Part shown: one piece after another, positions 9,376-16,025 of the stretch
Layout of the letters: the number at the start of each line of letters is the position of its first letter
How positions within the stretch are numbered: the stretch's first letter is position 1
Source: Guptibacillus hwajinpoensis
GTDB lineage: Bacteria; Bacillota; Bacilli; Bacillales; Bacillaceae_O
NCBI GenBank assembly: GCA_016841765.1
Contig: JAENYN010000022.1
Coordinates: forward strand, 34,449 to 70,499
Direction of reading: 5' to 3'
DNA: 36,051 nt
Notes under the pieces: generated by a model
Database searches by the model: none
What the model saw: the letters and a program-made list of their open reading frames with translations, nothing else
Told to the model about the DNA's origin: nothing
Position numbers and translations under genes: made by a program

Positions 9376-9731
9376 TTATTCTTTTACAAGAGGATATACC
9401 CCGTTTTCATCGTGTATTTCCCTGCCTGTCAAAGGCGGGTTGAATACACAGACCATCCTCATATCTTCCGTTCCGCCCCTTAACAGGTGTTCATCATGTT
9501 GATCAAGTGCGTAAAGGATGCCGGGCTTCAGCTGATATACTTTTCCGTCTTTCAGCGTTTCGATTTCGCCGTTCCCTTCGATGCAATAGACTGCTTCAAG
9601 ATGGTTCTGGTATCGTTCATTGAGAATCCCATTCCGTCTTTCTTGAACAAGATCCGTCTGCTTATCCAGGTGCCCCCATCAACCTCATTTTCTGTTCCGA
9701 TGACGTCTTTGTTCAAATCGATGACCTTCAT
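9376..9731 (-). pseudogene. ectC: Decayed orphan ectoine synthase (ectC), frameshifted by an internal deletion
   Basis: On the minus strand the ATG at 9731 opens [19 protein letters not shown], then [20 protein letters not shown], a clear EctC N-terminus. The frame then shifts. The rest of EctC continues in another frame: [40 protein letters not shown] and [18 protein letters not shown], ending LVKE at 9376. About 12 codons that normally link NDT to YxNHLEA are missing. TACC occurs at the joint and at both expected deletion ends, as in slippage between short direct repeats. Restoring about 37 bp gives a normal 130-residue protein. EctC closes the ring of N-acetyl-diaminobutyrate to form ectoine. 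No ectA or ectB lies nearby, so this was already an orphan copy. Confidence 0.88.
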
Positions 9732-9808
9732 TCTATGACCCCCATTTTTGAAATAGCAACCCTTTCCCTATATCAGGCTGTTGATTTTCGCTCTGCTGAC
9801 ATGATGCT

Positions 9809-9924
9809 TTAGCGGTAAACACAGCTATCTATAGTTGAAATGGGATGATGACCTATCTTCCTATATTTTAAAATAACAGAATTTTCTAAAAGTTTCGAGC
9901 GTGTTTTTTTATCGGACTCTCCAT
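9809..9924 (-). other. Short ORF with strong expression signals, possibly frameshifted
   Basis: The ATG at 9924 has GGAGGAG 6 bases upstream and follows a good promoter (9950-9978). It encodes only MESPIKKHARNF before TAG at 9886. Adding one A in the A7 run after codon 5 would give a 38-residue product, MESPIKKTRSKLLENSVILK and onward, ending at 9809. It is either a tiny leader peptide, a small gene broken at a homopolymer, or a slippage site. It lies in the same direction as, and 78 bp ahead of, the ectC remnant, with no terminator between them. I do not recognise the peptide. Confidence 0.35.
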
Positions 9925-9949
9925 AACAATCTCCTCCTTGTCCGCTTAA

Positions 9950-9978
9950 ATAATATCTTTCCATGTAGAAGGTGTGAA
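9950..9978 (-). promoter_or_regulatory. Sigma-A promoter for the small ORF / ectC remnant
   Basis: Minus strand: TTCACA (5/6), 17-base spacer, TATTAT (5/6), followed within about 30 bases by AAGGAGGAG and an ATG. Confidence 0.6.
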
Positions 9979-10012
9979 GGCAAATACAGTGAAGGAAAGA
10001 TGAATCCATAAT

Positions 10013-10045
10013 AAAAAAGGTGCCCCCTTTTCAGGTGAAGCACCC
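10013..10045 (-). terminator. Terminator of ric
   Basis: Minus strand: GGTGCTTC pairs with GGGGCACC (two wobble pairs), followed by six Ts. It lies 36 bp past the ric stop codon. Confidence 0.7.
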
Positions 10046-10080
10046 GTCTATTTTACGGTTCTGGTAACATTTTTATCAAA

Positions 10081-10779
10081 TCAGGCTGCATACCTTTGGA
10101 ATAGTATATTGTTTTCCAGATGAATGTGCCGGAAGAGGTCGCTCTCGAGTTCAATTAATTTTTTATAGGTTAATTGATACGTGGCGCAGCCGTCGGATGG
10201 CACCTGATAGCCGCGGGTTATGCTTCTCAGTTTCTTCAATAGAGAGCCGGCGGTATCGTGTTCTTCTTCAAGCTCTGCAATCAAATCGGCAAGTTTTGTC
10301 CGGTCTGCTCCATTTCTTGCTTGCTCATAATCTTTGATTGCCGGGAATATGAATTTTTCTTCCTTAGCAAGATGATCAAATAACTCGTTTTTCAAATTCA
10401 AAAATGAATCGTATACAATCTCAAGCTCGGAATGTCGTGCCCCATGTACATTTTCAATTTTCTTCAAGTACTCTTCCAGTCTTGGCAACTCATCATACAA
10501 GTATTTATGGTGTGTATTTGTGATGTGATCCATCAATTCGATACTTGTCTTTTTCTCAGTCTCCTGTGTTTCTTTACCTTGTTCAAATGGATTATTCAGC
10601 AACAGTTCCAATTTAGCCGCGGCTTCTTTTTGATATGGACCCAGTTCATTTAAAACCTCATTCAGACTCCTGTGTCCGCCGCAGCAGAAGTCAATTTCGT
10701 ATGCCTGGAATATATCTGCGGCTTCAGGGAATTTTATGACAATATCCCCAAGCGTCATTTTTTTAATAGAATCATTCAT
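10081..10779 (-). CDS. ric: Iron-sulfur cluster repair di-iron protein Ric (ScdA/YtfE)
   Basis: A 232-residue protein with the two-part Ric layout. An N-terminal ScdA domain (residues 1-65) carries the CCGGH motif (DFCCGGHRSLNEVL). A C-terminal hemerythrin-like four-helix bundle carries the His/Glu ligands of a di-iron site (DHITNTHHKYL, HLAKEEKFIFP, EEHDTAGSL, HIHLENNILF). Ric proteins repair Fe-S clusters after nitric oxide or oxidative damage and are typically induced by NO or low oxygen. The start is supported by AGGAGGG. It is divergent from a Crp/Fnr-type gene with a perfect FNR-type box between them, so redox control by that regulator is likely. Confidence 0.94.
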   Translation of the reverse strand: MNDSIKKMTLGDIVIKFPEAADIFQAYEIDFCCGGHRSLNEVLNELGPYQKEAAAKLELLLNNPFEQGKETQETEKKTSIELMDHITNTHHKYLYDELPRLEEYLKKIENVHGARHSELEIVYDSFLNLKNELFDHLAKEEKFIFPAIKDYEQARNGADRTKLADLIAELEEEHDTAGSLLKKLRSITRGYQVPSDGCATYQLTYKKLIELESDLFRHIHLENNILFQRYAA

Positions 10780-10830
10780 CTTTATCCCTCCTGTTTTGGT
10801 GTTTTGTTCATATATACTGTATCAATCTTG

Positions 10831-10859
10831 TTAATAAAAAGATTTGACAGGGGTCACAA
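10831..10859 (-). promoter_or_regulatory. Candidate ric promoter
   Basis: Minus strand: TTGTGA (10854-10859), 17-base spacer, TATTAA (10831-10836). The FNR-type box centre would lie about 61 bases upstream of the start point, a class I position. Confidence 0.4.
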
Positions 10860-10877
10860 ATGAATATTTTCTTAAAA

Positions 10878-10891
10878 TTGATATTCATCAA
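10878..10891. promoter_or_regulatory. Perfect FNR-type box between ric and the Crp/Fnr gene
   Basis: TTGATATTCATCAA matches TTGAT-N4-ATCAA exactly. Its centre is 41.5 bases upstream of the start predicted from the -10 TACGAT (10914-10919) on the + strand. It is nested in a wider dyad, ATGAATAT at 10860-10867 and ATATTCAT at 10881-10888. Confidence 0.75.
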
Positions 10892-10913
10892 CGTTTTTTA
10901 AGTATGATATTTG

Positions 10914-10919
10914 TACGAT
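10914..10919 (+). promoter_or_regulatory. -10 box of the Crp/Fnr gene (class II activator promoter)
   Basis: TACGAT lies at the exact distance from the FNR-type box expected of a class II site that replaces the -35. The leader would be about 210 bases. Confidence 0.5.
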
Positions 10920-11135
10920 AGAATATGGCAAACAGTGTTCGCTGTGTCATTTCCGAAAATGCCGGCTCATGTTAAGTTGCTGTTATGCAATACCTAGAAT
11001 AGGTGTATTCATTCGGGTAATGGTTTTGTGCATCGAGTAACAGCTGGGTCTTTCAAGTATGGCATACGGACGCAAAAATAGAAGACGGGTTTCCTTAAAA
11101 GATAGGGAATTGAAAAACGAAAGCGGGGTGGCATG

Positions 11136-11828
11136 ATGAAGTGCCGGAAGAATAGTGGAGAAGAAGAGCAGCTTTGCATAACGAAAGTTCCCATATTTAA
11201 TCATTTGAGCCGGGAAGAGATGGAGGAGGTTGCCGGTTTAAGCACTTCCAGGAGGTATCAAAAAGGGGAAATTATCTTTACTCCTGATACCCTCACAAGC
11301 AAGCTCTATATTGTCAATAAAGGGAAGGTGAAGGTTTACCGGCTCTCGGACAACGGCAGGGAACAGATGATACGGATCCTAGAACCCGGTGATTTTTTAG
11401 GGGAATTAATGCTTTTTAAGAATACATCTTCACATGGGTATGCAGAAGCGCTGAGCAACACGGATCTATGTATTATCCGTAAACATGATTTTGACCGCTT
11501 GCTTTTGCAGAGGCCGTCCATTTCCCTGAAGCTTCTGGAAGAACTCAGTGTCCGGCTGGAAAATGCCGAAAATTTGATTGAACAGCTTGGCAGTTATGAT
11601 GTGGAGTCAAGAACAGCTTCAATGTTATTGGATTTAAGCGAAAAACAGGGGTCCGTTTCAGTTGTGCTGCCGTTCAGTAAGGGAGATCTGGCCTCTCTTA
11701 TCGGCACTTCCCAGGAAACATTAAGCCGAAAACTTTCTCACTTGCAGGAACGGGGTTTGATTAAGCTTGAGGGGCAGCGGAAAATCATCATTCAAGATCC
11801 AGAAGGGCTTCAGCAGCTCTTTGTATAA
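11136..11828 (+). CDS. Crp/Fnr-family transcription regulator
   Basis: A 230-residue regulator: a cyclic-nucleotide-binding-type beta barrel (about 13-125), a dimerisation helix (RPSISLKLLEELSVRLENAE) and a C-terminal winged HTH. The recognition helix contains E-T-L-S-R (E194, S197, R198), the E--SR set with which FNR reads TTGAT half sites, matching the boxes found nearby. Cysteines are at 3, 14 and 112. This is not the Cys pattern of E. coli FNR (four ligands) or Bacillus Fnr (C-terminal cluster), so oxygen sensing by a [4Fe-4S] cluster is not assured. A thiol switch or an NO-type effector is possible. I chose the second of two adjacent ATGs (GGGGTG spacing); the first is 11133. It probably activates itself, ric and the DUF6448-like gene. 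Confidence 0.88.
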   Translation: MKCRKNSGEEEQLCITKVPIFNHLSREEMEEVAGLSTSRRYQKGEIIFTPDTLTSKLYIVNKGKVKVYRLSDNGREQMIRILEPGDFLGELMLFKNTSSHGYAEALSNTDLCIIRKHDFDRLLLQRPSISLKLLEELSVRLENAENLIEQLGSYDVESRTASMLLDLSEKQGSVSVVLPFSKGDLASLIGTSQETLSRKLSHLQERGLIKLEGQRKIIIQDPEGLQQLFV

Positions 11829-11863
11829 TGACTTTCCTGAATGTCAGGCGGCATTGCTTTTTC

Positions 11864-11890
11864 AAAGGGATCCTATAGGGTCCTTTTTTT
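11864..11890 (+). terminator. Terminator of the Crp/Fnr gene
   Basis: AAAGGGATCC and the GGGTCCTTT region form an imperfect hairpin followed by seven Ts. Confidence 0.7.
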
Positions 11891-11986
11891 GCTGTTTAGA
11901 AAAGTATGGATTGTGAGCGAATTGGCACTTTGATAATACGTTCAGCCGGTCTGTACTCTGCATAATAAAAAAGTAATATTCGAAAA

Positions 11987-12028
11987 TTGATATTACTCAA
12001 ATACTCGGCTGCCAGCCCCTGATAATAT
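11987..12028 (+). promoter_or_regulatory. Second FNR-type box and -10 ahead of the DUF6448-like gene
   Basis: TTGATATTACTCAA (11987-12000) differs from TTGAT-N4-ATCAA at one base. TAATAT (12023-12028) sits at the same offset as the -10 in the regulator's promoter, so the box centre is at about -41.5. A wider dyad, AGTAATAT-N10-ATATTACT, overlaps it (11972-11997). Confidence 0.6.
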
Positions 12029-12073
12029 GGACTTGTCGATCGGCAATACATATTAAGAGACAGGAGGAATTAA

Positions 12074-12694
12074 GTGGTGAAAAAGAAGAAAAAATGGATG
12101 AAAGCAGGATTGATCATATTGCCAATGCTGCTTGCGGCTTTGCTTATTTTCCCGTTTGGCAGCGCATCTGCACATTGTGACGCAGTGGACGGGCCGGTGG
12201 TGACTGCAGCGAAACAGGCACTGGAAGAAAATAATGTCGATCTTGTGCTTCCTTACGTGAAGAAAGAAGGAGAGGCAGAGGTGGTAGAAGCCTTTAAACG
12301 GACGATGGATATTCGCTATACGAATAAAGATGTAAGAAGCCTTGCAGATCACTGGTTCTACGAAACAGTGGTCCGCGTTCACCGTGAAGGAGAAGGGGCC
12401 GCATACACCGGTTTGAAACCTGCCGGCGGCGATTACGGCCCTGCACTTCCTGCAGCTGAAAAAGCATTGGAAACTGAATCAACTGAAGAAGTGAAAAAAC
12501 TCATTCTCAGCACGATTGAAGAAGAAATCGACAAGCGGTTTGAAGAAGTGCAAAAGGCGGGCAAAAACACAAACAATGTCCAGCAAACACGTGAATATGT
12601 CGAGCTGGAGCTGCAGTTTCAGAAATATATTCACGAACTTTACTTGAAAGCCGTTTCAGACACCGTGCATGATGGGGATGCTGAAGCACATTAA
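12074..12694 (+). CDS. Secreted DUF6448-like protein, putative Fnr-regulated
   Basis: A 206-residue exported protein. Residues 1-33 are a signal peptide (KKKKKWMK, hydrophobic core, ASA cleavage site). The mature chain begins HCDAVDGPVV, the invariant-looking opening of a family I recall as DUF6448; its function is unknown. Other conserved-looking blocks are DVRSLADHWFYETVVRVHREGEGA, with two histidines, and a long helical C-terminus (EEVKKLILSTIEEEIDKRFEEV). If cleavage is as predicted, His34 becomes the free N-terminus, a geometry seen in copper histidine-brace proteins; that is speculation. The start is GTG with AGGAGG 6 bases upstream. It is transcribed alone from a promoter with an FNR-type box, next to ric and its regulator, suggesting a role in low oxygen or nitrosative stress. 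Confidence 0.82.
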   Translation: MVKKKKKWMKAGLIILPMLLAALLIFPFGSASAHCDAVDGPVVTAAKQALEENNVDLVLPYVKKEGEAEVVEAFKRTMDIRYTNKDVRSLADHWFYETVVRVHREGEGAAYTGLKPAGGDYGPALPAAEKALETESTEEVKKLILSTIEEEIDKRFEEVQKAGKNTNNVQQTREYVELELQFQKYIHELYLKAVSDTVHDGDAEAH

Positions 12695-12821
12695 TTACAC
12701 ATTTTTCCCTGGCTATGCAAACAGACAGGAGATAAGGCGGTGTTTCTGAATGAAAACCACACGCAACGACGGGTGGTTTGTGACTGGAAGGGCTTTTGAT
12801 ACCTCGCTATAAGCTTTTCTG
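12695..12821 (+). other. Intergenic stretch with hairpin and a 19-codon ORF
   Basis: After the DUF6448-like gene there is AGGAG followed by a GTG at 12740 that opens 19 codons (MFLNENHTQRRVVCDWKGF, stop). Overlapping it, AACCACAC and GGGTGGTT form a hairpin. The first true terminator comes only at 12822. It could be a small gene or an RNA tail; neither is established. Confidence 0.2.
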
Positions 12822-12848
12822 AACCCCAGGCCTAGCCTGGGGTTTTCT
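12822..12848 (+). terminator. Terminator downstream of the DUF6448-like gene
   Basis: AACCCCAGGC and GCCTGGGGTT form a perfect 10-bp stem with a CTA loop, followed by TTTTCTGTTT. Confidence 0.85.
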
Positions 12849-12852
12849 GTTT

Positions 12853-12892
12853 ACAAAAACACAAGAGACCAAATCATATGGGATTTGGTCTC
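12853..12892 (-). terminator. Terminator of the SurA-N lipoprotein gene
   Basis: GAGACCAAATC and GATTTGGTCTC form an 11-bp perfect stem. On the minus strand TTGTGTTTTTG follows. Confidence 0.75.
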
Positions 12893-12951
12893 CTAATAAG
12901 CGGAATATTTCTATTTTCTCTAACAAGAACCCTGCACGGCTCTTTGCTTCG

Positions 12952-13671
12952 TTAAATCTTAATCTCGACTTCGCCTTTTTTACGAAGCTTTTCAACAAGC
13001 AACGTTGTTTGTTCATTTTGCTTCTGCTGGACGAGCTGCGCTTTCAGTGAATCTTTCACTTCTTCGAAAGGAGGCATGCCTTCCTGTTTGCCGGCTTGTT
13101 CATCATATACCTTTTTCGCCTCTTCATCAGTGACTGTCACTTCTTCGGTGTTTTTACTGATGTACGTCTGGATTTTCATTTCAGCGGCGACTTGTTCCTT
13201 CAGTTCTTTTTCTGTCAAATTATATTTTTTGAGTGTCTTTTCGTAGTTTTCACCGAGGTTAGCCTTGATGTCTTCCATGGATTTATTCACTTTCTTTTCA
13301 TCGGCTTCAATGCCGGATTCATTCGCGGCTTGCAGAAGCAGTTTGGAATCGACCAGCTGGTTCAGCGCCTGTTTTTCCACTTGCTTATACATATCGCTGT
13401 TTTTCTTTTTATCCAGTTCCATTCCCTGCTGCTCATAGGCAAGGGCCACTTGTTCAATCCGTCCATCCAGTTCTTCCTGCTTTATCTCTTCGCCGTTCAC
13501 AACAGCGACAGTTGCATCTTTATCCCGCTTGGCTGGTTCCGTCTTTTCTTCTGATTGCTCCTGAGCGGCTTCATTATCCTTTTTCTTGGCTTCCTCGTCT
13601 CCGGAGCACGCTGTAACCGCAAGTGCGGCTAAAACGCTAATCAACAACATTGAGATCTTACGTAACTTCAA
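12952..13671 (-). CDS. SurA N-domain lipoprotein (chaperone-like, no PPIase domain)
   Basis: A 239-residue lipoprotein. It has a type II signal peptide with lipobox VTAC (Cys22), a Glu/Lys-rich linker (about 25-50), then a SurA_N-like helical domain (VAVVNGEEIKQEELDGRIEQVALAY, LNQLVDSKLLLQAANESGIEADEKKV, VTDEEAKKVYDEQAG, PPFEEVKDSLKAQLVQQKQNE). It resembles the chaperone part of PrsA/SurA foldases but lacks the parvulin domain, so it probably assists folding of exported proteins outside the membrane. The start is TTG, with GGGAGA 7 bases upstream; the open frame further upstream has no ribosome site. TTGTAT-17-TATGAT (13711-13739) is a plausible promoter. Confidence 0.85.
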   Translation of the reverse strand: MKLRKISMLLISVLAALAVTACSGDEEAKKKDNEAAQEQSEEKTEPAKRDKDATVAVVNGEEIKQEELDGRIEQVALAYEQQGMELDKKKNSDMYKQVEKQALNQLVDSKLLLQAANESGIEADEKKVNKSMEDIKANLGENYEKTLKKYNLTEKELKEQVAAEMKIQTYISKNTEEVTVTDEEAKKVYDEQAGKQEGMPPFEEVKDSLKAQLVQQKQNEQTTLLVEKLRKKGEVEIKI

Positions 13672-13710
13672 ATGTAATTCTCCCTTCAATCTTGAATGCA
13701 AGTCCATCAC

Positions 13711-13739
13711 ATCATAACAGCACAAGGCCTATAATACAA
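13711..13739 (-). promoter_or_regulatory. Promoter of the SurA-N lipoprotein gene
   Basis: Minus strand: TTGTAT, 17-base spacer, TATGAT; about 33 bases from the predicted start point to the TTG codon. Confidence 0.45.
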
Positions 13740-13878
13740 CCTGAAGCGGGTGGCAAGCCGTTTGCACCGGTTGGATGGAGGGGCGTAAAGCTTTGCCATC
13801 CGGCTTCCGCTGTCAGGCTTATCCTTTTGACTTGAAAACTTATATAACAAATTTCATCTTCCAGATTCTCGGCATATC

Positions 13879-14532
13879 TTATTTGAATAGGAACCCTTCC
13901 TTCAACAAATAGCCCTCAACTTCTTTAAAGTTTTCCACAGCCACAAACGGAACACCCTTTTCCTTGAGAAGCTCCTGAAGGCCATTTTTCGCAAATGTCA
14001 AATCAGCATGTTCAGCCGGATGGGAATCGGGCTCGCTATCCCCGATGAAGATGATGGAATCATACTCTTCTTTCAGTTTTTTGATGACAGCTGATTTATC
14101 GATTCCATACCGTTCAGAATAGTACCAGTCGTTCTCATCGATATGAAGCTGAACATTGTTATCATGGAAATATCCTTTATTGGAAAATACTTTCACATTC
14201 TGGATTCGATATTCATTTAAAAGATGATGGATATAATAATCCGTCCCCGCACTCAAAATATAAAAGTCGCCGCCGTTTTGCTGTACTTTTTCTATAAAAG
14301 AAGGGACATGTTCATCAATGGGCATTGCCGCGATATCACGCTTGATTTGTTCTTCATCCTGGCCGATGGATGAAAACACGTTCCGCAAAAAATCTATATC
14401 CTTCATTTTGCCGCTTTTCCATGTATCAAAAAGATCCCTGCCTTCGGGATAATATTTTTCAATGACAAGCATATAAAAATCTTTTTTAGAAATGGTGCCG
14501 TCAAAATCAGATACAAACGCCCACTTTTTCAT
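13879..14532 (-). CDS. HAD-superfamily phosphatase, MtnX/SerB-like
   Basis: A 217-residue HAD phosphatase with all four motifs: nucleophile D9 and acid D11 in SDFDGT, S94 in ILSAGTD, K147 in DKSAVIKKL, and D165/D169 in IGDSEPD. The all-helical cap insertion (about 16-75) marks subclass IB, like MtnX (methionine salvage) and phosphoserine phosphatase. No mtn genes lie nearby and motif IV (GDSEPDS) departs from the usual GDGxTD, so the substrate should not be assumed. The ATG is preceded by GAGGAGG. It is transcribed separately; I see no clear terminator in the 207-bp gap (13672-13878) to the lipoprotein gene downstream. Confidence 0.82.
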   Translation of the reverse strand: MKKWAFVSDFDGTISKKDFYMLVIEKYYPEGRDLFDTWKSGKMKDIDFLRNVFSSIGQDEEQIKRDIAAMPIDEHVPSFIEKVQQNGGDFYILSAGTDYYIHHLLNEYRIQNVKVFSNKGYFHDNNVQLHIDENDWYYSERYGIDKSAVIKKLKEEYDSIIFIGDSEPDSHPAEHADLTFAKNGLQELLKEKGVPFVAVENFKEVEGYLLKEGFLFK

Positions 14533-14827
14533 GGTTGATTCCTCCTCTTTTGTATGTATAACGGTTTTGCTTTGGGATACGCACTACAAGCAATACATCA
14601 TATTTAGTAGAAAAAAGCCATTATTCTAATTCCCGGAACCTGGCGGAGGTATTCAGTTTTATAAGAGTGACGCAAGGATAAAAAGCGATTGGAACTGTAT
14701 ACCTTGATTAGTTTGAGGAAACTCAGAAGGATACATAGTTAAGCTTCTTCTGGGTAAAAATGGAATGCAATTTAATCTATACCGGAGAAAACAATAAACA
14801 TAGCCAACAAGAAAGGATGGGATAGGC

Positions 14828-15445
14828 ATGAGTATGGAATGGTTTGACAGAATCAGCGGGGAATTGCAGGATCATCTGGCATCCATATGCGAGGAATATG
14901 GAGAGGAAGGGACAATGGTGATTGAAAAAGGGTCAAAGCATCCTCGCATCGAATTTTATACGGAAACTGATGAAGGACAAGAGAGATTTTGTATCGTTCA
15001 TTTCGATCCGGCTAATGAAGAGTTTTACATTGAGTCGTATGAAATCGAACTCGGCCTTATCTCAAGAACGATTTTGGAAGATCTAGAAGATGTTATCGAA
15101 GCGGTGCATGAAAGCTTCCATATGCATGTAACAGGGGATGGCAGCTTCCTTTATGAAGAAGCAGAAGAGGATTATGAAGAAATCGAGATTGAAGTTGAAT
15201 GGGAGACACCGGAAATGACAGCATATATCGATGAACAAGAGGAAGTCGAAATCACCTATAAATTCGGAATCGTTTCCGAAACAGGCGATGGAATTCTCCA
15301 GCGGGTGAACCGTGTCATTTCAGCAGATAACGGGTTAATAAAAGATGAATTCAACTTCGTCTTCAGCAAGGAAGAAGCCGGCACAATCATCTCATTAATC
15401 GCAAGCCATATGGATTCGCTTACAGGATTCGAAGAAAACCGCTGA
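14828..15445 (+). CDS. Acidic cytosolic protein of unknown function
   Basis: A 205-residue protein that I do not recognise. It is strongly acidic, with Glu/Asp runs around residues 113-150 (EEAEEDYEEIEIEVEWE), and has no signal peptide or membrane segment. The pattern of alternating hydrophobic and charged residues (ERFCIVHFDPANEEFYIESYEIELG; FGIVSETGDGILQRVNRVI) suggests two beta-rich modules. The ATG at 14828 has GGATGGGATAGG upstream. It has its own 295-bp upstream region, in which GTTTGA-N12-GGATAC weakly resembles a sigma-B promoter. No function is assigned. Confidence 0.7.
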   Translation: MSMEWFDRISGELQDHLASICEEYGEEGTMVIEKGSKHPRIEFYTETDEGQERFCIVHFDPANEEFYIESYEIELGLISRTILEDLEDVIEAVHESFHMHVTGDGSFLYEEAEEDYEEIEIEVEWETPEMTAYIDEQEEVEITYKFGIVSETGDGILQRVNRVISADNGLIKDEFNFVFSKEEAGTIISLIASHMDSLTGFEENR

Positions 15446-15502
15446 ACGAGATATGGCACGCAGGGAAAATACCAAGTTCCTTTTCAAAACAGCAGACGAA
15501 TA

Positions 15503-15600
15503 AAAGAGGCTGGGACATAAGTATTTCAGTTCATGATAAACCCGAACGATTAGGTGAGATTTCAATATATCTTTCGCCTGACCGTTCGGGTCTTTATTTA
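15503..15600. repeat. Dispersed intergenic repeat (GAGGCTGGGACA type) with hairpin
   Basis: AGAGGCTGGGACATAA begins a sequence I recall as a recurrent intergenic repeat in Firmicutes. It is followed by ACCCGAACG (15539-15547) and CGTTCGGGT (15583-15591), which pair perfectly; AGGTGA and TCGCCT extend the stem inside. The element lies 57 bp after the acidic gene and may act as its terminator. Confidence 0.6.
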
Positions 15601-16025
15601 CTCTCTTCAATAAATTTTTAGGTTTTGCAACCTATTTTTAAAAACGAGTGTCTGCAGCGCAATGGAACGAACTTATTTTTTCAGCTTAACTGATTATGAG
15701 TAAACAGTATTACGTTGAATAAATATTGTTAGTCTCTAAGCATGACTTATTTCCCTTTGGACATAAGAATTAGCATTGACAAAAACCATCACCTTCCCCT
15801 GCTTTTTATGCTTTACACAGTGTTGTTGTTTCACCTGTGATTTTATATCTCCACATCAGGCTGCCCGGGTGAAAGGGAGCCCTTTTTGTTTTCTATATGA
15901 CTCGAATTGAACCTATTTTTCCTCTCTCTATCAAAAATCCGTATTTAATCAGCATGTCCTAAATATAATGGAGTATCAGGCTGATAAAAGAAGGCTTATT
16001 TTTCAATGCCAAGGGAGAGGTGGAA
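15601..16025. other. Gene-free stretch ahead of the fix operon
   Basis: No supportable gene. It holds a small hairpin with U-tracts on both sides (TAGGTT/AACCTA, 15619-15634) and a TTGACA at 15776-15781 without a good -10. It also holds a terminator-like hairpin GGCTgCCC/GGGAGCC followed by CTTTTTGTTTT (15859-15890). The last could be an attenuator in the fix operon leader or the end of a small RNA. Confidence 0.4.

Noticed and set aside
9487-9738. An 83-codon + strand ORF over the ectC region
   Set aside because: It is the antisense shadow of the ectC remnant, which explains the sequence far better on the minus strand.
14700-14760. A sigma-B promoter (GTTTGA-N12-GGATAC) for the acidic unknown gene
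   Set aside because: Two mismatches in the -10 and a short spacer make it too weak to list as a feature.
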